Translations under genes and position numbers: made by a program
Origin: Burkholderiaceae bacterium
GTDB taxonomy: Bacteria > Pseudomonadota > Gammaproteobacteria > Burkholderiales > Burkholderiaceae_C
Direction: 5' to 3'
Assembly (NCBI GenBank): GCA_017848435.1
Contig: JAFEHU010000019.1
Location: forward strand, 1 to 64,000
DNA: 64,000 nt
The notes under the pieces: generated by a model
Told to the model about the DNA's origin: nothing
Databases searched by the model: none
Seen by the model: the letters and a program-made list of their open reading frames with translations, nothing else
Shown: one piece after another, positions 20,718 to 28,445 of the stretch
How the letters are laid out: every line of letters begins with the position of its first letter
Position numbering within the stretch: the stretch's first letter is position 1

Positions 20718-22181
20718 TCAGACTTCCAGGATCCAGGTGTCCTTGGTACCACCGCCCTGCGACGAGTTGACCACCAGCGAACCTTCTTTCAGCGCCACGC
20801 GGGTCAGGCCACCAGGCACCATCTGCACCTCTTTGCCGCTGAGCACAAAGGGCCGCAGGTCGATGTGGCGTGGCGCAATGCCGCTCTCCACAAACGTGGG
20901 GCAGCTCGACAGGCTCAGCGTGGGCTGGGCGATGTAGCCGCTCGGGTTGGCGAGCAGCGCCTTGCGGAAGTCTTCGATCTCGGCGGTGGTGGCGGCCGGG
21001 CCGACCAGCATGCCGTAGCCGCCCGCGCCGTGCACCTCTTTCACCACCAGGTCTTTCAGGTTGTCCAGCGTGTAGGCCAGTTCATCCTTGTTGCGGCACA
21101 TGTAGGTCGGCACGTTGTTCAGGATCGGTTTTTCACCGAGGTAGAACTCGATCATCTTGGGCACATACGGGTAGACCGACTTGTCGTCCGCCACACCGGT
21201 GCCGACCGCGTTGCAGATGGTGACGTTGCCGGCGCGGTAGGCGCGCATCAGGCCGGCACAGCCGAGCGTGGACGTGGGGCGGAACACCTCGGGGTCAAGG
21301 AAGTCGTCGTCGAGCCGGCGGTAGATCACGTCCACCCGGCGCGGGCCCCGGGTGGTGCGCATGTAGACGAAATCGTCTTTCACCAGCAGGTCTTGCCCCT
21401 CGACCAGTTCCACCCCCATTTGCTGGGCCAGGAAGGCGTGTTCGAAGTAGGCGCTGTTGTACATGCCAGGCGTGAGCACGACGACGGTTGGGTCGGCGGT
21501 GGCGGGCGGGGCCGAGGCCCGCAGTGTTTCCAGCAACAAATCCGGGTAGTGGGCCACTGGCGCCACCTGGTGCTGGTTGAACAGGTCGGGGAACAGCCGC
21601 ATCATCATCTTGCGGTTTTCCAGCATGTAGCTCACGCCGCTGGGCACGCGCAGGTTGTCTTCCAGCACGTAGTACTCGCCACCGCCCTGGGCGTTGGCGG
21701 CACGCACGATGTCCACCCCGGCGATGTGCGAGTAGGTCTGGTTCGGCACGTCCACACCCACCATCTCAGGGCGGAACTGGGCGTTGTTGAGCAGCTGCTC
21801 GGCAGGGATCAGGCCGGCCTTGATGATTTCCTGGTCGTGGTAGACGTCGTGCAGGAAACGGTTGAGTGCGGTGACACGTTGCACCAGGCCTTTTTCCATC
21901 GCCTGCCATTCGGCGGCGGGGATCACGCGGGGGATCAGATCGAACGGGATCAGCCGCTCGGTGCCGCCGTTGTCGGCGTCTTCTTCCTTGGCGCCGTAAA
22001 CGGCAAAGGTGATACCGACGCGGCGGAAGATCATTTCCGCTTCTTCACGCCGCTTGCGCATCATGTCGCCGGGCTGTTTGGCCAACCAGGCGTCGTAGAT
22101 TTTGTAATGGTCCCGGATCTCCTTGCCGTCCGTGAAGAACTTGTAGGGCAAGGCGGTGTACATCTCGTCGAATTTCTGCAT
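20718..22181 (-). CDS. Circularly permuted ATP-grasp protein (DUF404/DUF407 type)
   Basis: The 487-residue protein belongs to the circularly permuted ATP-grasp family related to glutathionylspermidine synthetase. Seen motifs are VLTPGMYNSAYFEHAFLAQ, YRRLDDDFLDPEVFRP, the AYRAGNVTICNAVGTGVADD block and a glycine-rich nucleotide loop VVKEVHGAGGYGMLVGP. Members are predicted to form amide or peptide bonds using ATP; the substrate is unknown. The ATG at 22181 has AGGAG about nine bases upstream, which decides the start over 22211. It is the first gene of a two-gene unit with the alpha-E gene. A fused homologue lies at 28446. Confidence 0.9.
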   Translation of the reverse strand: MQKFDEMYTALPYKFFTDGKEIRDHYKIYDAWLAKQPGDMMRKRREEAEMIFRRVGITFAVYGAKEEDADNGGTERLIPFDLIPRVIPAAEWQAMEKGLVQRVTALNRFLHDVYHDQEIIKAGLIPAEQLLNNAQFRPEMVGVDVPNQTYSHIAGVDIVRAANAQGGGEYYVLEDNLRVPSGVSYMLENRKMMMRLFPDLFNQHQVAPVAHYPDLLLETLRASAPPATADPTVVVLTPGMYNSAYFEHAFLAQQMGVELVEGQDLLVKDDFVYMRTTRGPRRVDVIYRRLDDDFLDPEVFRPTSTLGCAGLMRAYRAGNVTICNAVGTGVADDKSVYPYVPKMIEFYLGEKPILNNVPTYMCRNKDELAYTLDNLKDLVVKEVHGAGGYGMLVGPAATTAEIEDFRKALLANPSGYIAQPTLSLSSCPTFVESGIAPRHIDLRPFVLSGKEVQMVPGGLTRVALKEGSLVVNSSQGGGTKDTWILEV

Positions 22182-22266
22182 CTGCGCAATCTCCTGTTCA
22201 CAGCTTAGCAAGTTTCAGGCCCATGCCGTGTGACGGGCAGGCGACGCGCTCTCGGGCATCTGGCGT

Positions 22267-24702
22267 TCATTCTGCACCGGGGTGGTGGTGCCAGTAACGG
22301 CGCTGGGCATTGCGGTGGCAGTCCAGCACCGCAGGCTGTGCCGAGCGCCAGACCATGGCGCCACAGCCGGGCGAGTCGAACACCGCAATGCCCAGCGCGT
22401 CGTAGCGCGCCAGCACCGCGGGCGCCGGGTGGCCAAAGCGGTTGCGGTAGGCGGCCTGCACGAGCGCGAAACGGGGCGACACCTGGGCCAGAAACGCGCC
22501 GGTGGACGAGGTCTTGCTGCCATGGTGCGGCACCAGCAGCACATCGGCCTGCAGCGGCGCCCCGCTGGCCACCAGCCGCGCCTCCTGGGCGGCTTCGATG
22601 TCGCCGGTCAGCAGCGCATGGCGTCGGCCGTTGGAGACGCGCAGCACACAGCTCATGGCGTTGCTTTTCTGCGGTGTCTGGTAGTCGCCGGCTAGCGGGT
22701 GCAGCACCTCGAACGTCACCCCGTCCCAGGCCCAGCGCTGGCCGGCGTGGCAGCGTGTGGCGGGCCGCAGCGCCTGCAGCGGGTGCGCGTCTTCGATGGA
22801 ACTCAGCAGGCTGGCCTGCGGCTGCGTGGCCAGCACGGCTTCGGCGCCGCCGGTGTGGTCGGCGTCGCGGTGGCTCAGCACCAGCGTGTCGACCCGCTCG
22901 TCCAGCGCCCGCAGCAACGGCACCAGCACGCGGTGCCCGGCGTCGCTCTCGCTCGAAAAACGCGGACCGGCGTCGTACACCAGGCTGTGGCGGGCGGTGC
23001 GCACCAGCACGGCGGTGCCCTGCCCCACGTCGGCCGCGAGCAGTTCAAACTCGCCCGGCACCGGGCGTGGCGCCTGCCACAGCAGCACCGGCAGCAACAG
23101 GGGCAGGCCCAGCATGCGCAAGGGCCACGGCCAGCGCCAGACCAGCAGCACGCCGCCGGCCAGGCCCGCCACGCCGGCCCACAGTGGCGCGGCAGCGGTG
23201 GCGTAGGTGGCCCACGGCCAGCCGGCCATCGGCCGCAGCAGCCACACCAGCGCGTCGGTCGCGCTGGCGGCCAGCGTCCAGAGGGGCGTGAACACGGCAC
23301 CGGCCATGGCCAGCGGCGTCAGCACCAGCGTCACCCAGGGAATCGCCAACAGGTTGGCCAGCATGCCCACCAGCGAGAACTGGCCGAACAGCAGCAGCGT
23401 CAAAGGCGCCAAAGCGACCGTGACCACCGCCTGCTCACGAAAAATCAAGCGAAATCGGCCCCAAGCCCTAGTGGAACCTTGCGATTCAGCTCCTGTATTG
23501 GTAGCAAACAGCACCGCCACGGCGACAAAACTGAGCCAGAACCCGGCCTGCAGCAAAGCCCACGGGTCGAGCGCCACCACCACGGCCATCACCAGCAGCC
23601 AGCGGGTGATCGGCGGCCAGTGCCGGCCCGAGGCCTGCAGCAGCGCCGCCACGGCCAGCATGCACACGGTGCGCTGGGCCGGCACGCCCCAGCCACTGAA
23701 CAGCGCGTAGGCCGCCGCCAGCGCCACGCCGCCCACCAGCGCGGCGTGTGGCGCGGGCCACCACAGGCACAGGCGCGCGCTGCGCCGCCACAATGCGTTC
23801 ACCAACGCCGCCGCCAGCCAGGCAAACATCGTGATGTGCAGGCCGGAGATGCTCATCAGGTGGGCCACGCCGGTGGCGCGGAACACGTCCCAGTCGGCGC
23901 GGTCAATGGCGCTCTGGTCGCCGGTCACCAGGGCGGCAATGACACCTGCGACCTGGGGGTCGGCCACCTGCGCGAACACCGCGTCGCGCACGCGCTGGCG
24001 GGCCTGCTCCACCGGGTAGCGCCAGCTGCTGGCAAGCCGCTGGGGGGCTGGGTCTTTGGCGCTGGCGCGCACGTACCCGGTGGCATGGACCTGCTGGTCC
24101 CACAGCCACAGTTCATAGTCAAACCCATGCGGGTTGTGGTTGCCGTGCGGCGCTTTCAGCCGCACGGTGAGCTGCCACTGCTCACCGGCTTTCACCTCGG
24201 GGGGTGAAGGCTGCAGCGCCAGAGGATCGGCCGGGTCGGCACGCCAGGCGCCGCTGTACCAGCCGAGTTGCAGCAACGGCGGCAGGCGCACCGGCTGGCC
24301 GGCGAGGCTGGCCGAGCCCACCGCCAAACGCAGCCGCAGGCCGGTGGCGTGGCGCTGCGGCATGGCCGCCACCCAGCCGGTGACGGTGATGTCGCGCCCC
24401 TCCAGCGCCGGGTCCAGCCGCTCTGCCGCCTGCAGGCTGGCACGGCCGCCGGTCAGGCCGAAACCGAGCAGCAGCAGGCCCATGCACACCCAGCCGTTGC
24501 GCCAGTGGCCGGCGCGGGTGAAACGCAAGGCACACACCACCAGCACCAGCGCGGCCAGCGCCAGCCCCGCATACAGCCAGCCGGACCAGAGTGCCGCCTG
24601 CTGCAACTGCCAGGCCACCCCGCCAACCGCCGCCAGCAAGCCCGGCCCCAGCGCAGCGGGCGCAGTCCAGCCGGGCGGGTTGGCAGATGGCAGAGACGTC
24701 AT
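22267..24702 (-). CDS. comEC: DNA uptake channel protein ComEC/Rec2
   Basis: ComEC forms the inner-membrane channel that carries single-stranded DNA into the cell during natural transformation. The 811-residue protein has N-terminal membrane segments and a periplasmic OB-like region. The competence domain contains THLMSISGLHITMFAWLAAA-type sequence (HLMSISGLH). A C-terminal metallo-beta-lactamase-like domain carries HRDADHTGG at residues 611-619 and VPHHGSKTSSTG. A 30-base repeat core at 23462-23491 lies in frame and gives the odd stretch FATNTGAESQGSTRAWGRF. It sits alone between the two ATP-grasp/alpha-E modules. No other competence genes are in the window. Confidence 0.93.
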   Translation of the reverse strand: MTSLPSANPPGWTAPAALGPGLLAAVGGVAWQLQQAALWSGWLYAGLALAALVLVVCALRFTRAGHWRNGWVCMGLLLLGFGLTGGRASLQAAERLDPALEGRDITVTGWVAAMPQRHATGLRLRLAVGSASLAGQPVRLPPLLQLGWYSGAWRADPADPLALQPSPPEVKAGEQWQLTVRLKAPHGNHNPHGFDYELWLWDQQVHATGYVRASAKDPAPQRLASSWRYPVEQARQRVRDAVFAQVADPQVAGVIAALVTGDQSAIDRADWDVFRATGVAHLMSISGLHITMFAWLAAALVNALWRRSARLCLWWPAPHAALVGGVALAAAYALFSGWGVPAQRTVCMLAVAALLQASGRHWPPITRWLLVMAVVVALDPWALLQAGFWLSFVAVAVLFATNTGAESQGSTRAWGRFRLIFREQAVVTVALAPLTLLLFGQFSLVGMLANLLAIPWVTLVLTPLAMAGAVFTPLWTLAASATDALVWLLRPMAGWPWATYATAAAPLWAGVAGLAGGVLLVWRWPWPLRMLGLPLLLPVLLWQAPRPVPGEFELLAADVGQGTAVLVRTARHSLVYDAGPRFSSESDAGHRVLVPLLRALDERVDTLVLSHRDADHTGGAEAVLATQPQASLLSSIEDAHPLQALRPATRCHAGQRWAWDGVTFEVLHPLAGDYQTPQKSNAMSCVLRVSNGRRHALLTGDIEAAQEARLVASGAPLQADVLLVPHHGSKTSSTGAFLAQVSPRFALVQAAYRNRFGHPAPAVLARYDALGIAVFDSPGCGAMVWRSAQPAVLDCHRNAQRRYWHHHPGAE
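23462..23491 (+). repeat. Interspersed repeat, family 1, copy inside comEC
   Basis: The 30-base core matches 50691-50720 at 27 of 30 positions. Similarity to the 42358 copy extends some 20 bases upstream (TCAAGC, then GGCC-x-CAAGCC). The copy lies antisense to comEC and keeps its frame. Confidence 0.75.
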
Positions 24703-24850
24703 GGGCGGGTGCGCGGCGTGCGGTGCAGACCATTATGGAAGGACGCCACCCAAAGGCTGTCACACTGGCATGGCTCGCGTCTTGCTAAGCTATGTGCGTG
24801 CCGGTTATCCAGAGCCTGGCTTTTTGTCGTTCCAACCACGGTAACACTGC

Positions 24851-27800
24851 ATGTCGATCCACGCCGCCCTCAGCCACATCACCCACTACAAGTACGACCG
24901 CCCGGTCACGCTCGGGGCGCAAGTGGTGCGTTTGCGCCCGGCGCCGCACTGCCGCAGCAACATCATTTCGTACTCGCTGAAAGTCGAGCCGGTGGGCCAC
25001 TTCATCAACTGGCAGCAGGACCCGTTCGCCAACTACCTGGCGCGGCTGGTATTTCCCGAAAAAGTCACCGAGTTCAAGGTCACGGTGGACATGGTGGCCG
25101 AGATGTCGGTCTACGACCCGTTCGACTTCTTCCTCGAACCCAGCGCGGAAACTTTCCCATTCACCTACAGCGAAACGCAGAAGCAGGAGCTCGCGCCCTA
25201 CCTGGTCGCCGGCCCCGCCACGCCGATGCTGCAAACCTACCTGGACGCGATCGACCGCACACCCCGCCGCACCATCGACTTCCTGGTCGCGCTGAACCAG
25301 CAGGTGGCGCGCGACATCAATTACCTGATCCGCATGGAGCCGGGCGTGCAGTCGCCCGAAGAAACGCTGAGCAAGGCCAGTGGCTCCTGCCGCGACTCGG
25401 GCTGGCTGCTGGTGGAGCTGCTGCGCCACTGCGGCCTGGCGGCGCGTTTTGTCTCCGGCTACCTGATCCAGCTCACGCCCGACGTGAAAGCGCTCGACGG
25501 CCCCAGTGGCACCACGGTGGACTTCACCGACCTGCACGCCTGGTGCGAGGTGTACCTGCCCGGTGCCGGCTGGATCGGGCTGGACGCCACCTCCGGCCTG
25601 ATGGCTGGCGAAGGCCACATCCCACTGGCCTGCACGCCGCAACCCTCCAGTGCCGCGCCGATCGAAGGCGGCGTCGACGAGGCCGAAGTCGAGTTCAGCC
25701 ACCACATGGGCATCACCCGCATCCACGAGTCGCCCCGCGTCACCAAGCCCTACACCGACGCGCAGTGGGACGCGGTGCTGGCCCTCGGCAACGCGGTCGA
25801 CCAGGAGCTGGTCGCCGGTGACGTGCGCCTGACCATGGGCGGCGAGCCGACTTTTGTGGCGGTGGGTGACCGCGACGCCGCCGAGTGGAACACCGACGCC
25901 CTCGGCCCCACCAAACGCGGCATCGCCACCGAGCTGGTCCACAAGCTGCGCAACGAATACGGCCGCGGTGGCTTCCTGCACTTTGGTCAGGGCAAGTGGT
26001 ACCCCGGCGAGCAGTTGCCGCGCTGGGCGCTGGGCATCTACTGGCGTGCCGACGGCCAGCCGGTCTGGCGCAACCCCGATTTGTTTGCCGACGAGCGCGT
26101 GCCTTCCAACTACACCAGCGACGACGCCAAACGCTTCATCACCTTGCTGAGCCACAAGCTGAACCTGACCGACCAGCACATCCAGCCCGGCTACGAAGAC
26201 GCGCTGTATTACCTCTGGCGCGAGGGCCGCCTGCCGGTCAACGTGGACCCGTTCGAGTCCAAACTCGACGACGAGATGGAGCGCGCCCGGCTGCGCCGCG
26301 TGTTCTCGCAACAGCTCGACACGGTGGTCGGCTACGTGCTGCCGCTGCAGCCCAATGACGACGACGCTGGCACTCGCCTGGCCGGCCCGCTGTGGCGCAC
26401 CGGCCCCTGGTTCTTCCGCGACGGCCGCATGTACCTGATCCCTGGCGACTCGCCGATGGGTTACCGCCTGCCGCTGGACGCCCTGCCCTGGGTCAGCAAG
26501 TCCGACTACCCCTACCTGATCGAGCAGGACCCGTTTGCCCCGCGCGGCCCCCTGCCACCGGCCAACGTGCTGCAGGCGCGCTATGCAGCCCCTGCACCCG
26601 TGCCAACGGCCTCGGCCGCCGAAGGCCGCCAGGCGATTGCCTACTTGGCCCGCAGCACGGCCCCTGGCGAAGCCGCACGCCTGCCCCAGGGCGGCCCCGG
26701 CAAGCCCATCGGCACCGACAACGCACAACGCCCCGGCCAGCCCGAGCCGGCCGGTTTTGCCAAAGCGCCAGAACGCTTCCATTCGGCCGCAGGCCTGACC
26801 CGCACCGCGCTGTGCGTGGAGGTGCGCGACCCGCGCCGCGCCAGCGGCCCCAAGGCGGAAAAACAGGGCCTGCCCTCCAGCGCGCTGTACTGCTTCATGC
26901 CCCCCCTGGCGCGGCTGGACGACTATCTTGATCTGCTCGCCGCCATCGAAGCCACCGCCACCGAACTCGGCGTCAAGCTGGTCCTGGAAGGCTACCCACC
27001 GCCCCGCGACCCGCGCCTCAAGGTGCTGCAGGTCACCCCCGACCCCGGCGTGATCGAGGTCAACATCCACCCGGCCCACAGCTGGAACGAGCTGGTGCAG
27101 CACACCGAGTTCCTGTACCAGGCCGCGTTCGAAACCCGCCTCTCGGCCGAGAAGTTCATGAACGACGGGCGCCACACCGGCACCGGCGGTGGCAACCACT
27201 TTGTGATGGGCGGCGCCAGCCCGGCCGACAGCCCGTTTCTGCGCCAGCCCGAGCTGCTGGCCAGCCTGCTGCTGTACTGGCACAACCACCCGTCGCTCAG
27301 CTATTTGTTCAGCGGCATGTTCATTGGCCCCACCAGCCAGGCCCCCCGGGTGGACGAGGCCCGCAACGACCAGCTCTACGAGCTGGAAATCGCGCTCGCA
27401 GAAATCCGCAAGAACCGCGAGAAACACGGCCAGGCCATGCCGCCATGGTTGGTTGACCGGGCCTTGCGCAACATCCTGATTGACGTCACGGGCAACACCC
27501 ACCGCAGCGAGTTCTGCATCGACAAGATGTACTCGCCCGACAGCAGCACCGGCCGGCTGGGCCTGCTGGAGTTGCGTGCCTTCGAGATGCCGCCCCACGC
27601 CCGCATGAGCATTGCCCAGCAGCTGCTGCTGCGTGCACTCGTGGCCCGCTTCTGGAAAACGCCCTACCAGGCGCCCGCCACCCGCTGGGGCACCGAGCTG
27701 CACGACCGTTTCCTGCTGCCGACCTTTGTGCAGATGGACTTTGACGACGTGATGGCCGAGATGCAGTCCGCCGGCTACGCGTTTGACCCCGCCTGGTTCG

Positions 27801-28381
27801 CGCCGCACTTCGAATTCCGCTTCCCGCTGGTGGGCGAGGTGCATGTTCGCGGCGTGGAGTTGACCCTTCGCAATGCGCTGGAACCCTGGCATGTGATGGG
27901 CGAAGAAAGCACCTCCGGCGGCACCGCCCGCTACGTGGATTCGTCGCTGGAACGCATTGAGGTGCGGGTGACTGGCTTCAACGACAGCCGCCATGCCATC
28001 ACCTGCAACGGCGTGCCTCTGCCGCTGCAGGCCACCGGCACCGTGGGCGAGTACGTCGCCGGCGTGCGCTACAAGGCCTGGAACCCACCCTCCAGCCTGC
28101 ACCCGTCCATCGGTGTGCACGCCCCGCTGGTGTTTGACATTGTGGACACCTGGATGAAGCGCTCGCTTGGCGGTTGTCAATACCACGTGGCCCACCCCGG
28201 TGGCCGCAACCACGAGACCTTCCCGGTCAACGCCTACGAGGCCGAAAGCCGGCGACTGGGCCGCTTCTTCCGCATGGGCCACACCCCCGGCAACGTGCAT
28301 GTACCGGCCGCCAACATCCAGCTGCCCGGTAGCCGCGAGTTCCCGTTCACCCGCGACATGCGGCATTCGTCAAAACCCTAG
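24851..28381 (+). CDS. Transglutaminase-like / DUF2126 protein
   Basis: This 1176-residue protein has an N-terminal bacterial transglutaminase-like domain, with SIHAALSHITHYKYDRPV at the start. A full papain-like triad is present at Cys180 (SGSCRDSGW), His229 (DLHAWCEVYLPG) and Asp245 (IGLDATSG). A C-terminal DUF2126 region of more than 800 residues begins near GGEPTFVAVGDRD and includes GQGKWYPGEQLPRWALG. No signal peptide is seen, so it should be cytoplasmic. Such proteins occur with ATP-grasp and alpha-E partners and may cleave or transfer a peptide. It heads a three-gene unit; the next gene starts 64 bases on. It is divergent from comEC. Confidence 0.9.
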   Translation: MSIHAALSHITHYKYDRPVTLGAQVVRLRPAPHCRSNIISYSLKVEPVGHFINWQQDPFANYLARLVFPEKVTEFKVTVDMVAEMSVYDPFDFFLEPSAETFPFTYSETQKQELAPYLVAGPATPMLQTYLDAIDRTPRRTIDFLVALNQQVARDINYLIRMEPGVQSPEETLSKASGSCRDSGWLLVELLRHCGLAARFVSGYLIQLTPDVKALDGPSGTTVDFTDLHAWCEVYLPGAGWIGLDATSGLMAGEGHIPLACTPQPSSAAPIEGGVDEAEVEFSHHMGITRIHESPRVTKPYTDAQWDAVLALGNAVDQELVAGDVRLTMGGEPTFVAVGDRDAAEWNTDALGPTKRGIATELVHKLRNEYGRGGFLHFGQGKWYPGEQLPRWALGIYWRADGQPVWRNPDLFADERVPSNYTSDDAKRFITLLSHKLNLTDQHIQPGYEDALYYLWREGRLPVNVDPFESKLDDEMERARLRRVFSQQLDTVVGYVLPLQPNDDDAGTRLAGPLWRTGPWFFRDGRMYLIPGDSPMGYRLPLDALPWVSKSDYPYLIEQDPFAPRGPLPPANVLQARYAAPAPVPTASAAEGRQAIAYLARSTAPGEAARLPQGGPGKPIGTDNAQRPGQPEPAGFAKAPERFHSAAGLTRTALCVEVRDPRRASGPKAEKQGLPSSALYCFMPPLARLDDYLDLLAAIEATATELGVKLVLEGYPPPRDPRLKVLQVTPDPGVIEVNIHPAHSWNELVQHTEFLYQAAFETRLSAEKFMNDGRHTGTGGGNHFVMGGASPADSPFLRQPELLASLLLYWHNHPSLSYLFSGMFIGPTSQAPRVDEARNDQLYELEIALAEIRKNREKHGQAMPPWLVDRALRNILIDVTGNTHRSEFCIDKMYSPDSSTGRLGLLELRAFEMPPHARMSIAQQLLLRALVARFWKTPYQAPATRWGTELHDRFLLPTFVQMDFDDVMAEMQSAGYAFDPAWFAPHFEFRFPLVGEVHVRGVELTLRNALEPWHVMGEESTSGGTARYVDSSLERIEVRVTGFNDSRHAITCNGVPLPLQATGTVGEYVAGVRYKAWNPPSSLHPSIGVHAPLVFDIVDTWMKRSLGGCQYHVAHPGGRNHETFPVNAYEAESRRLGRFFRMGHTPGNVHVPAANIQLPGSREFPFTRDMRHSSKP

Positions 28382-28445
28382 GTGTCGCTTCGCTGCGACG
28401 TCTGGCCCTGTTGCCTGTGGATTGGGTGTGACAATTACATGACCT

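Noticed and set aside
24785-28366. Antisense open frame of 1193 codons opposite the DUF2126 gene
   Set aside because: High-GC codon use keeps the complementary frame open. The composition is Gly/His/Val/Gln-rich with no family motifs, whereas the plus-strand protein has a full catalytic triad and conserved blocks.
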